Shown here piece by piece: positions 8,165-17,639 of a DNA stretch of 64,000 nucleotides. The stretch is taken from assembly GCF_001894805.1 (NCBI RefSeq), contig NZ_BCWX01000004.1, positions 1 to 64,000 on the forward strand. The letters run 5' to 3'. The stretch's first letter is position 1, and every line of letters starts with the position of its first letter. The position numbers and the translations under genes are program-made. Below the pieces are notes generated by a model. It saw only the letters and a list, made by a program, of their open reading frames with translations. It searched no databases and had not been told where the DNA came from. The stretch is from Rhodococcus globerulus NBRC 14531 (GTDB lineage: Bacteria > Actinomycetota > Actinomycetes > Mycobacteriales > Mycobacteriaceae).

Positions 8165-8953
8165 TCAGTCCACGGTAGGCGCCCACTGCACACCGTTGAT
8201 GTGCCCACCACCGTCGACGAAGAGGGTATTGCCGGTGACATAACGACTGTCGTCACTTGCCAGGAAGGCTGCAACGGGGCCGATATCGTCGAGGGGATCG
8301 CCGATCCGCCCCATCGGATTCTGCGCGGCCATGACGGCCACGTTCTCCGGATTAGCTTCGGCAACACGCTTATACGCCGCACTCTGCGCACCGGGGCAGA
8401 TGACGTTGCAGTTCACGTGCTTGGGAGCCCACTCGCGGGCAGCAGTGCGAGTCAGTGTCCGCAGCGCTTCCTTGGCCGCGTTGTACTGCACCGAGTACAT
8501 GTGAGCATTCACGCCGTTGAGGCTGCACATGTTGATCACGCGGCCGGTGCCGTGACGCTCGAGTTCCGGCAACGCAGCCTGCATGGCCCAGAAAGCGGCC
8601 ATCACTGCCATGTCGAAACCGCCGCGCAACTGCTCGTCCGTCATCTTCTCCAGCCGAGCGAAACCGAAAGTCCGCCAAGCATTGTTGACCAGGATGTCAA
8701 GGCGTCCGAACCGCTCGACGGCCTTGTCGACCATGGCAAGAACCTGAGCTTTGTCGGTGACGTCGGTGCGGATGAATTCTGCTTCCGCGCCCCACTCGTC
8801 GCGCAACCACTGGGCGGTTTCGAGGCCGGCCGCCTCGTCGATCTCGGCAACCAGCACCGACGCGCCTTCACGCGCGAAGGCACCTGCCACACCACGTCCG
8901 ATGCCCATGCCGGCGCCGGTCACAACAGCTACGCGTCCGTCGAGCTTCCCCAC
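8165..8953 (-). CDS. Short-chain dehydrogenase/reductase
   Basis: A 262-residue classical SDR. It has the cofactor motif TGAGMGIG near residue 13, DILVNNAW in the NNAG position, and the catalytic QYNAAK (Tyr/Lys). The start is GTG with an excellent ribosome site (gaaggagg); ATG 9040 upstream has none and lies in the preceding gene. It is the last gene of a six-gene operon for steroid side-chain beta-oxidation. It is therefore probably a hydroxyacyl-CoA or hydroxysteroid dehydrogenase. A 7alpha- or 3alpha-hydroxysteroid dehydrogenase is an alternative that sequence alone cannot separate. Confidence 0.88.
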   Translation of the reverse strand: MGKLDGRVAVVTGAGMGIGRGVAGAFAREGASVLVAEIDEAAGLETAQWLRDEWGAEAEFIRTDVTDKAQVLAMVDKAVERFGRLDILVNNAWRTFGFARLEKMTDEQLRGGFDMAVMAAFWAMQAALPELERHGTGRVINMCSLNGVNAHMYSVQYNAAKEALRTLTRTAAREWAPKHVNCNVICPGAQSAAYKRVAEANPENVAVMAAQNPMGRIGDPLDDIGPVAAFLASDDSRYVTGNTLFVDGGGHINGVQWAPTVD

Positions 8954-8978
8954 TGGGGTTCCTCCTTCGTCAGAACCC

Positions 8979-9629
8979 CTACCTGGGGCGCGGAATTGTC
9001 TTGTCGATGAACAGACCCTCGACCGAAACGCACACTTCACCGTCGGGCGTCCTGATCTCGCCCACCGTGTGAACCTTGCGGCCTTCTTTGGAGATGAACT
9101 TGCCGCTGATGGTCAAGGGCACGAACAACGGGGTCGGACGGTGGTAGCGCGTGCTCAATTGTGCTGTCATACCGGCTGTTCCACCCCAAGCGTTCGCGAC
9201 ACCGAGGACGTGATCGAGCAGCATCGCCGACACGCCACCATGCACGTGGCCGGGAGGGCCCTGGTACGGCAAGGTCAACGTGACAACGCCCTGCACAGAA
9301 CCGTCTTCGAGTCCTTCGAGAACCACCGGCGGTGCGATGGCGTTTTCTCGACCGGTCACCGGGTCGTGACGAGTGACGCCTTCGCCGTTCCACATGTCGA
9401 TCAATCGCTCTTCGACCTCGGGCGCATGCTGCTCGAGGTGAGCGACGATGCTGTTGAGTTCCTCGGCAACTCGATCGAGGTTTGCGTTGTCGCGGTCAGT
9501 GCGCTGTAGCGCGTCGATGAGCCTGCGCGCCGCCTCGGTCGCACGATCGATGGGAGCATCCTGCGGCGGCGACGTCAGAACCGTTCCGCCCGGATGTGTT
9601 GCGGCAGTGGGGTGGGTTCCGACGGTCAT
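8979..9629 (-). CDS. PaaI-like hotdog thioesterase
   Basis: A 216-residue protein with a helical N-terminal extension of about 80 residues and a C-terminal hotdog domain. The domain has the motif GHVHGGVSAMLLDHVLG, which holds the HGG and active-site acidic residue region of PaaI/YbgC-type acyl-CoA thioesterases. Its ATG overlaps the stop of the MaoC gene (TGATG), so translation is probably coupled. In the operon it could release trapped or dead-end acyl-CoA intermediates and recycle CoA. Substrate not determined. Confidence 0.85.
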   Translation of the reverse strand: MTVGTHPTAATHPGGTVLTSPPQDAPIDRATEAARRLIDALQRTDRDNANLDRVAEELNSIVAHLEQHAPEVEERLIDMWNGEGVTRHDPVTGRENAIAPPVVLEGLEDGSVQGVVTLTLPYQGPPGHVHGGVSAMLLDHVLGVANAWGGTAGMTAQLSTRYHRPTPLFVPLTISGKFISKEGRKVHTVGEIRTPDGEVCVSVEGLFIDKTIPRPR

Positions 9630-10498
9630 CAGTTGATCTCCATTGTGGCGTGCGTGAGAACCGGGGAGTTCTCGCGCTCAGGGCAGGTTGCAGCCAGCGT
9701 CAGGGTGTTGCCGTCCTGCCACACCGACGTGGTGATGGATTCGCCCGGGAACAACGAACCGGCAAAGCGCACCGAGTAGTTCTTCACCCGAGAGGGGTCG
9801 CCGCCGAGCACACCGTCCACGACGGCCTTGCAGACGATGCCGTACGACGCGAGGCCGTGCAGGATCGGTGCGTCGAAGCCGGCCATCTTCGCGAATGCCG
9901 GATCAGCGTGCAGCGGGTTCATGTCTGCACTGAGCCGGTAGAGCAACGCCTGCGACGAGCTGGTTGCGGAGGTGAGCACGGCGTCGGGCGCACGATCGGG
10001 AACTCCGGCAACAACCTCGGGGCCGGCGCCTCCACCGAATCCACCTTCACCGCGGGCCCAGATTTGCATTCCGGTGGTCCACAACGGATTACCGTCGGAG
10101 TCCGCGGCCGCAGTCTCGAGCACGATGACGGCAGCCTTGCCCTTGTCCCACACATCGGCAATGCGAGTGGAGATGCGCGCAGTACCCGTCGACGGGATCG
10201 GCGCGTGCAGGGTCAGCGACTGTCCGCCGTGCAGGATCTTGCGCAGATCGATGTCGATGCCGGGCATGTTCATCGCCGCGGGCGGCAGTACGCCTGCCGA
10301 AATGCCCTGACCCGCAACCATCGCGAAGGTCGGAAGAACCTTCAGACCCTTTTCGTACACCCAGGTGAGCTCGGCAGGATCCAGAGCATTTACTCCCGCT
10401 CCGAGGCCCAGCTGGTAGAGCATGACGTCGCGGTCAGTCCATGACGCTTCGCGCACAGTCGGTTCGGCGGCCAATGCCACCTCGAGATCGATAGCCAT
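9629..10498 (-). CDS. Two-domain MaoC-like enoyl-CoA hydratase
   Basis: A 289-residue double-hotdog hydratase of the type found in steroid side-chain and peroxisomal beta-oxidation. The C-terminal hotdog carries the hydratase-2 motif RLSADMNPLHADPAFA and continues GFDAPILHGLASYG, giving the Asp/His catalytic pair. The N-terminal hotdog is degenerate and structural. It hydrates a 2-enoyl-CoA made by the acyl-CoA dehydrogenase encoded upstream. ATG 10498 overlaps the thiolase stop as TGATG, and its own stop overlaps the next gene the same way. Similar to ChsH-type or Hsd4B C-domain proteins. Confidence 0.9.
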   Translation of the reverse strand: MAIDLEVALAAEPTVREASWTDRDVMLYQLGLGAGVNALDPAELTWVYEKGLKVLPTFAMVAGQGISAGVLPPAAMNMPGIDIDLRKILHGGQSLTLHAPIPSTGTARISTRIADVWDKGKAAVIVLETAAADSDGNPLWTTGMQIWARGEGGFGGGAGPEVVAGVPDRAPDAVLTSATSSSQALLYRLSADMNPLHADPAFAKMAGFDAPILHGLASYGIVCKAVVDGVLGGDPSRVKNYSVRFAGSLFPGESITTSVWQDGNTLTLAATCPERENSPVLTHATMEIN

Positions 10499-11700
10499 CA
10501 GTTCTCCAAAGTTCCGGCTCGGTAGACCGTCACGACGCACGCGCCGCCCAGTCCGAGGTTGTGCTGCAATCCGATTCGAGCGCCCTCGACCTGACGGGCA
10601 TCTGCGGTACCGCGGAGCTGCCACGTCAGTTCGGCGCACTGCGCCAACCCGGTGGCACCTAGCGGGTGGCCCTTCGAGATCAGGCCGCCAGACGGATTGA
10701 CGACCCACTGGCCGCCGTACGTCGTGGCACCGGATTCGACGAGCTTGCCGCCTTCACCGGCCGCACACATTCCGAGACCTTCGTAGGTGATGATCTCGTT
10801 GATCGCAAAGCAGTCGTGCAGTTCGATGACATCGACGTCGTCGATGCTGATGCCGGCTTCGGCAAAGACCTGCCCGGCGGCCGCAGCCGTCATCGGAGCG
10901 CCGACCACGTCGATCATCGACTTCTCGGCAAACGCTGCCTCGGTGTCGGTGGTCATTGCCTGAGCGACGATCTCGATCGCACGGTCCTCGAGTCCGTGTT
11001 CACGGACGAACTTCTCACTCACGACGACGGCAGCACCGGCGCCGTCCGAGGTCGGCGAGCACTGCGAACGTGTCAGCGGCGCATGGATCATCTTGTCCTC
11101 GAGCACTTGTTCGAGGGTGTACTCGTCACGGAACTGCGCATACGGGTTGTTGACCGAGTGCTTGTGATTCTTGACCGCGACGGCAGCGATCTGTTCGACC
11201 GTGGTGCCGTACTTCTGCATGTGCTCGACGGCAGCATTACCGAACAGCTGAGCTGTCATCGGCGAGCGGGCGAACCCGTAATCCTCGACCATGATCTTCA
11301 ACTGCGAGTCCAAGGTGGTGACCTTGGGCATCTCACCGTTGCCGGTCAGTGCCGTCTTGGTCATCTTCTCGAACCCGACGGCCAGTGCACAGTCGGCTTG
11401 TCCGGCCTGGACCCACTCGCGAGCCATCATCAGCGCCGTCGAACCGGTGGCGCAGTTGTTGTTGACGTTGAAAATCGGGATACCGGACAGACCTGTTTCG
11501 TACAGGGCACGCTGGCCCGCTGTCGACGCGTTGAACACGTAACCCACTGCAGCGCGCTGGATCTGGTCGTAGCTGATCCCTGCATCGGTGAGTGCGTTCG
11601 TGACAGCTTCGGTCACCATGTCCGGGTATTCCCAGTCACGGGTCTCGATCTTCTCGAACTTGGTCATACCCACGCCGATGACGAATGTGCGATTGCTCAT
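10498..11700 (-). CDS. Lipid-transfer-protein-type thiolase (SCP-x/Ltp family)
   Basis: A 400-residue thiolase-fold protein of the SCP2/Ltp branch. The nucleophile loop is NNNCATGSTAL (Cys near residue 92), then ELHDCFAINE, HPLGATGLAQ and the C-terminal HNLGLGGACVVTVYR. Retention of all thiolase cysteines suggests a true retro-Claisen thiolase (Ltp3 or SCP-x type) rather than an Ltp2-like aldolase subunit. Consistently, no DUF35 partner gene is adjacent. ATG 11700 starts MSNRTFVIGVG; the longer frame has no ribosome site. It lies 7 bases after the acyl-CoA dehydrogenase gene in the operon. Confidence 0.88.
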   Translation of the reverse strand: MSNRTFVIGVGMTKFEKIETRDWEYPDMVTEAVTNALTDAGISYDQIQRAAVGYVFNASTAGQRALYETGLSGIPIFNVNNNCATGSTALMMAREWVQAGQADCALAVGFEKMTKTALTGNGEMPKVTTLDSQLKIMVEDYGFARSPMTAQLFGNAAVEHMQKYGTTVEQIAAVAVKNHKHSVNNPYAQFRDEYTLEQVLEDKMIHAPLTRSQCSPTSDGAGAAVVVSEKFVREHGLEDRAIEIVAQAMTTDTEAAFAEKSMIDVVGAPMTAAAAGQVFAEAGISIDDVDVIELHDCFAINEIITYEGLGMCAAGEGGKLVESGATTYGGQWVVNPSGGLISKGHPLGATGLAQCAELTWQLRGTADARQVEGARIGLQHNLGLGGACVVTVYRAGTLEN

Positions 11701-11707
11701 GTGCAGA

Positions 11708-13888
11708 TCACTTTCCCGGTTCGGGGTCACGAGGTAGACCCAGGATTCGCTCACCGATGATGTTGAGCTGAACATTCGTTGTACCACCCGCGATGGACAT
11801 GCACTGCGAGTTCAGGAACATCTGAGTTGCAGACATCCGATGCTGGTCGCCCAGTAGCGAACTCGGTCCGGCCCACTCCATGGCCACGTCCCACACCTGC
11901 TGGATGTGCTCGACACCGATGAGCTTCGCAACGGAGGACTCCGCACCAGGCTGCGCACCGGACAGCGAGCGCAGCGTGGTCCGCAGACCCAGCAAACCGC
12001 CGGACTGCGCGTCACACAGCACCTTTCCGAGTACCGTCAACTGCTCGTCGTCGATACCGCCTGGCAGTCCGTCGACCAGGCTCAGCAGTGCCTCGCCGCC
12101 CGATCCCAGGGAGGAGTCGTTCGACAGCGAGACACGCTCGTTGGCCAGCGTGGTTCGAGCGAGCTTCCAGCCGTCGCCCGGCCCGCCGACGAGGCACTCG
12201 TCGGGAACGAAGACGTCGTCGAAGAAGACTTCGTTGAACAGTGCTTCACCGGTGATCTCGCGCAGCGGGCGAATGTCGAGGCCGCTGTTCTTGATGTCGA
12301 TGAGGAAGTAGGACAGGCCCTTGTGCTTGGGGGCGTCGGCGTCGGTGCGGGCGAGGCAGATGCCCCAGTGCGCGTCGCGTGCCATCGACGTCCATACCTT
12401 CTGGCCCTGCAACTTCCAGCCACCGTCGACCTTGGTGGCCTTCGTGCTCAGAGCTGCGAGGTCGGAACCTGCGCCCGGCTCGGAGAAGAGCTGGCACCAG
12501 ACGATATCACCGCGCAGTGACGGTGGGACGAACTTGGCAAGCTGCTCTTCGTTGCCGTGCGCGATGAGCGTCGGGATGACCCAGTTGCCGATGATCATGT
12601 CGTGCGGCTTGATCTTCGCCGCGCGCAGTTCCTCGGCGATCACGAGCTGGCTGACGGCGTCGGCGGACTTGCCCCACGGAGCCGTGAAGTGCGGTGCGGT
12701 GTAGCCCTTTTCCGCGAGGTACGTCTTCTGCGCGGCGCCTTCGAGTTCGAGAGCCGGAGCGAGTTCAGCGCGAACATCGGCGCGGATCGCCTCGGCCTCC
12801 GGCGGCAATTCGATACTGAGCACGCGGCGGGTGCCGGCAATGGTCAGCGCGGCGACGCGGCGGCGCCAAGAAGCGGTGGAGCCCAACAGAATCCGCAGGG
12901 ACTGCGCGCGACGCAGGTACAGGTGCGCGTCGTGCTCCCACGTGTAGCCGATTCCGCCGAGCACCTGGATGCAGTCACGGGTGACGGAGAAACCGGCTTC
13001 GAGGGCCGTGGCTCCGGCGACTGCTGCTGCGAGAGAAGCCTCTTCGGCACCGACTCCGTTTGCGGGCGTCAGCGCACGCGCTGCGTCCCAAGCACAGACG
13101 CGGGCCTGCTCGGCAAGAGCAAGCATCCGGGCAGCCTTGTGCTTGACACCCTGAAACTGACCGATCGGGCGCCCGAACTGCTGACGCACCTTCGCGTAGT
13201 CGGCAGAAGTGGTCACCGCCCAGTCGGCCAGACCCGACGCCTCGGCCGCGAACAGGGTTGCGGCGATGTCGAGTACACGCTGGCTGTCGATGTCGAGGAT
13301 CTCGGCGGCGGTGAGCACCAGTCCGTCGACGGTGACCTCGGAATTACGACGCACGACGTCGTAGCTGGCCAAGTCGGTGACCTCGAGCCGGTCGCGTCCG
13401 AGCAGAACGAAACCGCTGTCCGTGGCGAGTAGGAACTGGTCGCCGACATGTCCGCCGAGGATGTGGCTCGACGTTCCGCTGAGGGTAGCGGTGTCACCGT
13501 CACGGGTGATCTTCAGCGAACCGGGCTGCACGGCAACAGCTCCGAGTGTGCTGCCGTCGACCAGGCCGGCAAGCGGCGCGGTGACTCCGGCGTCGCTGAG
13601 GACTGCGCTGACCAGCACGGTCGGCAGGAACGGGCCGGGAACCATCGAACGCCCCAGTTCCTCGACGACGATCGCAAGTTCGACCAATCCGTATCCGGCG
13701 CCACCGAATTCCTCGGCTACGTGCAGACCCAGAAGGCCCTGCTCGGCAAGCCCGTCCCAGAGTTGCGGGCGGGTCTCGACCTTGGCCTCGACAGCTTCGC
13801 GGATGACGGCCGGCGTTGCGTGGCGCGCGGCCCAGCCCCGTACGGAATCGCGGAGGTCGCGATCTTCTTCACTCAATCCAATAGTCAT
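11708..13888 (-). CDS. Fused acyl-CoA dehydrogenase of the FadE34/CasC type
   Basis: A 726-residue protein made of two acyl-CoA dehydrogenase domains. Residues 1-370 carry FGRPIGQFQGVKHKAARM and QVLGGIGYTWEHDAHLYLRR. Residues 390-726 carry SEPGAGSDLAALSTKA, GQKVWTSMARDAHWG and SIAGGTTNVQLNIIGERILGL. Known single-chain fusions of this kind (FadE34 of M. tuberculosis, CasC of R. jostii) desaturate five-carbon steroid side chains; normal FadE proteins are near 390 residues. The presence of a FadA5-like thiolase, Ltp and MaoC in the same operon supports a side-chain role. ATG 13888 begins MTIGLSEEDRD. Confidence 0.88.
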   Translation of the reverse strand: MTIGLSEEDRDLRDSVRGWAARHATPAVIREAVEAKVETRPQLWDGLAEQGLLGLHVAEEFGGAGYGLVELAIVVEELGRSMVPGPFLPTVLVSAVLSDAGVTAPLAGLVDGSTLGAVAVQPGSLKITRDGDTATLSGTSSHILGGHVGDQFLLATDSGFVLLGRDRLEVTDLASYDVVRRNSEVTVDGLVLTAAEILDIDSQRVLDIAATLFAAEASGLADWAVTTSADYAKVRQQFGRPIGQFQGVKHKAARMLALAEQARVCAWDAARALTPANGVGAEEASLAAAVAGATALEAGFSVTRDCIQVLGGIGYTWEHDAHLYLRRAQSLRILLGSTASWRRRVAALTIAGTRRVLSIELPPEAEAIRADVRAELAPALELEGAAQKTYLAEKGYTAPHFTAPWGKSADAVSQLVIAEELRAAKIKPHDMIIGNWVIPTLIAHGNEEQLAKFVPPSLRGDIVWCQLFSEPGAGSDLAALSTKATKVDGGWKLQGQKVWTSMARDAHWGICLARTDADAPKHKGLSYFLIDIKNSGLDIRPLREITGEALFNEVFFDDVFVPDECLVGGPGDGWKLARTTLANERVSLSNDSSLGSGGEALLSLVDGLPGGIDDEQLTVLGKVLCDAQSGGLLGLRTTLRSLSGAQPGAESSVAKLIGVEHIQQVWDVAMEWAGPSSLLGDQHRMSATQMFLNSQCMSIAGGTTNVQLNIIGERILGLPRDPEPGK

Positions 13889-13922
13889 GTCTACCTCGTC
13901 AATTCGAAAGTGTGAGTACGGA

Positions 13923-15131
<1,209 letters not shown>

Positions 15132-15203
15132 CTATCACTTTTCTGCAATGTATTCTATTTATTTAAGTAGAGCAACGCGGCGGTCCACGTTCAGTACGCT
15201 TCT

Positions 15204-15217
15204 TGAATTAGAATTCA
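15204..15217. promoter_or_regulatory. Palindromic operator candidate upstream of the beta-oxidation operon
   Basis: TGAATT-AG-AATTCA is a perfect inverted repeat in the AT-rich 180-base gap between the thiolase start (15086) and the TetR stop (15267). The word AATTAGAAT (15206-15214) recurs before the SDR operon at 45964, so both may share a regulator, possibly the adjacent TetR protein. Confidence 0.45.
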
Positions 15218-15266
15218 TTTCAATTTTGAGAATAAGACAAGCTCAACGCCCGGAGGCGAATCGCTG

Positions 15267-15878
15267 TCAGTGCCGCGAAAGATTGACCAGAAGCAAATCG
15301 CAGCCCTTGCGGATGTCGTACTCCGCGTCGGGAATCGAGATCCTGCCGTTGAGGCAGGACTGAATCACGCCGAACCACAGCTGCATCAGCAGTCGCAATG
15401 CGGTGTTGTCGTCTTCGGTGGGATTGTCGATTCCCGCCGCATCCAACACGATCTGACGAAAACCCCGATCGATCTTGCCTGCATCGGGAACTGTTGCGAC
15501 GTTGGCGGTGCTGGTTGATTGCAGCATCGCTGTCGAGAGGGCCGGCCGACGCAGTAATCCACGGGTGGCGCGCACCAACACTTCGTAGACGGCATCCTGC
15601 GGATTTGCCGACTGCACCTGATGCTTGGTGAAGGTGTCGCCGATCTGATCGATCTGCTCGACCATCACGGCAACGAACAAGTGAGTTTTCGACGGGAAGT
15701 AGCGGTACAGCGTCCCGATAGCGACTCCGGCACGCTTCGCGACCTCGTGCATCTGGACGCGAGCAAGTTCCTTCTCCGTCGCCAGCTCTTCTGCAGCTTG
15801 CAACATCCGAACATGGCGTGCCCGCTGCTCGTCCGAACTGGGCTCGGCCGCGTCTCTGACCTCGGCAATTCTCGGCAC
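15267..15878 (-). CDS. TetR-family regulator, KstR-like
   Basis: A 203-residue TetR repressor. Its DNA-binding domain (about residues 20-75) contains RVQMHEVAKRAGVAIGTLYR then YFPSKTHLF, which is very close to the helix-turn-helix of the steroid regulator KstR (VAVGTLYRYFPSKVHLL as I recall). The C-terminal ligand domain is KstR-like in length. GTG 15878 follows ggggcgacg. It is divergent from kstD1, an arrangement described for R. erythropolis SQ1. It is probably a ligand-relieved repressor of kstD1 and perhaps the thiolase operon. Confidence 0.85.
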   Translation of the reverse strand: MPRIAEVRDAAEPSSDEQRARHVRMLQAAEELATEKELARVQMHEVAKRAGVAIGTLYRYFPSKTHLFVAVMVEQIDQIGDTFTKHQVQSANPQDAVYEVLVRATRGLLRRPALSTAMLQSTSTANVATVPDAGKIDRGFRQIVLDAAGIDNPTEDDNTALRLLMQLWFGVIQSCLNGRISIPDAEYDIRKGCDLLLVNLSRH

Positions 15879-16049
15879 CGTCGCCCCTAATCATCCTGTG
15901 AGTGTGTAGCGGCCGCGGACGACCGAGTCAATTCTCGCACCCAATCCCCGCATGTCGGCATATTGCCCGCTGAGTGAGACCTGACATAGCCAACGCGGGT
16001 CACTGGGTATTGCGTATAGGCCCCACCCTCTTCGAGTTAGGACGCAATG

Positions 16050-17582
16050 ATGCAGGACTGGACCACGGAGTGCGACGTATTGGTCGTCGGTTCCGGCGGC
16101 GGCGCGCTGACCGGTGCTTATACCGCCGCAGCTGCCGGATTGAGCACCATCGTGATCGAAAAGACCAACCGCTTCGGCGGAACGTCGTCGTACTCCGGAG
16201 CTTCCATCTGGCTGCCGGGAACTCAGGTCCAGGAACGTGCCGGCCTGCCCGATTCCACCGAGTACGCGCGCACATACCTGCGCTCACTGCTCGGTGATTC
16301 CGAGTCCGATCGCCAGGACGCCTACGTCGACACAGCCCCCGCTGTCGTCGCGCTACTGGAGAAGAACCCGAACATCGAATTCGAGTTCCGGGCTTTCCCC
16401 GACTACTACAAGGCTGAAGGCCGGATGGACACGGGACGCTCCATCAACCCGCTCGATCTCGACCCGGCTGACATCGGCGACCTCGCAGAACTGGTTCGTC
16501 CCGAGCTCGATCAGGACCGAACCGGCCAGGGCCATGCGCCCGGCAAGATGATCGGCGGACGTGCACTGATCGGCCGTCTACTCGCAGCCGTTCAGAGCAC
16601 CGGCAAGGCCGATCTGCGCACCGAAACCACTCTCACCTCCTTGATCGTCGAAGACGGCCGCGTTGTCGGCGCCGAGGTCGAATCCGGTGGCGAAACCCAG
16701 CGCATCAAGGCAAACCGCGGCGTGCTCATGGCGGCCGGTGGAATCGAAGGCAACGACACGTTGCGCGAGCAGTCAGGCACCCCGGGCAAGGCCATCTGGA
16801 GCATGGGCCCGTTCGGCGCGAATACCGGCGACGCGATCAGTGCCGGCGTTGCTGTCGGCGGCGCAACAGCGCTGCTGGATCAGGCCTGGTTCTGCCCCGG
16901 CATCGAGCAGCCCGACGGCAGCGCCGCATTCATGGTCGGTGTCCGCGGCGGGCTGATCGTCGACAAGGCCGGCGAGCGCTACCTCAACGAGTCGCTGCCG
17001 TACGACCAGTTCGGCCGCGCGATGGACGCGCACAACGACAATGGTTCTGCCGTACCGTCGTTCATGATCTTCGATTCCCGTGAACGCGGCGGATTGCCCG
17101 CGATCAGCATCCCCAACACCCCTCCCGCCAAGCACCTCGAGGCTGGAACCTGGGTTGCTGCAGACACTCTCGAAGAGCTCGCAGAAAAGACCGGCATCCC
17201 GGCTGACGCGCTGCGTAGCACCGTCGAAAAGTTCAACGACGCAGCAAAATTGGGTGTCGACGAGCAGTTCCACCGCGGCGAAGATCCCTACGATGCGTTC
17301 TTCTGCCCGCCCAACGGCGGCGCTAACGCAGCACTCACCGCAATCGAGACCGGCCCGTTCTACGCGGCACGCATCGTTCTCAGTGACCTCGGCACCAAGG
17401 GCGGCTTGGTCACCGACATCGACGGCCACGTTTTGCGCGCCGACGGTACCGTGATCGACGGCCTCTACGCAGCAGGCAACACGAGCGCGTCGCTCAGCGG
17501 CCGCTTCTACCCCGGCCCCGGCGTCCCGCTGGGTACGGCCATGGTCTTCTCCTACCGAGCAGCCCAGGATATGGCGAAGTAG
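16050..17582 (+). CDS. kstD1: 3-ketosteroid delta1-dehydrogenase (KstD1 type)
   Basis: A 510-residue flavoprotein introducing the C1-C2 double bond into 3-ketosteroids. With ATG 16050 as start (ATG 16047 is adjacent), the FAD motif VVGSGGGALTGAYTAA is at residues 12-27. Tyr119, Tyr318, Tyr487 and Gly491 fall at exactly the catalytic positions known for R. erythropolis SQ1 KstD1. Length equals that enzyme. The long shared segment ending SLSGRFYPGPGVPLG supports orthology. AGGA precedes the start. It is divergent from a KstR-like regulator and ends in a strong terminator. With KshA it would open steroid ring B. Confidence 0.96.
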   Translation: MQDWTTECDVLVVGSGGGALTGAYTAAAAGLSTIVIEKTNRFGGTSSYSGASIWLPGTQVQERAGLPDSTEYARTYLRSLLGDSESDRQDAYVDTAPAVVALLEKNPNIEFEFRAFPDYYKAEGRMDTGRSINPLDLDPADIGDLAELVRPELDQDRTGQGHAPGKMIGGRALIGRLLAAVQSTGKADLRTETTLTSLIVEDGRVVGAEVESGGETQRIKANRGVLMAAGGIEGNDTLREQSGTPGKAIWSMGPFGANTGDAISAGVAVGGATALLDQAWFCPGIEQPDGSAAFMVGVRGGLIVDKAGERYLNESLPYDQFGRAMDAHNDNGSAVPSFMIFDSRERGGLPAISIPNTPPAKHLEAGTWVAADTLEELAEKTGIPADALRSTVEKFNDAAKLGVDEQFHRGEDPYDAFFCPPNGGANAALTAIETGPFYAARIVLSDLGTKGGLVTDIDGHVLRADGTVIDGLYAAGNTSASLSGRFYPGPGVPLGTAMVFSYRAAQDMAK

Positions 17583-17592
17583 CACAACACAG

Positions 17593-17633
17593 GCAAGTGG
17601 GGCAGGCGATGTCGTACCGCCTGCCCCACTTGC
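17593..17633 (+). terminator. Rho-independent terminator of kstD1
   Basis: Perfect 16-bp stem GCAAGTGGGGCAGGCG (17593-17608) with complement at 17618-17633, a 9-base loop and a following TTTGTTT. It lies 10 bases after the kstD1 stop and faces the convergent alkylsulfatase gene. Confidence 0.9.
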
Positions 17634-17639
17634 TTTGTT

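Noticed and set aside
10666..11760. A 364-codon plus-strand open frame opposite the Ltp thiolase gene
   Set aside because: The thiolase on the minus strand has all family motifs and operon overlaps; the plus frame is composition-driven.
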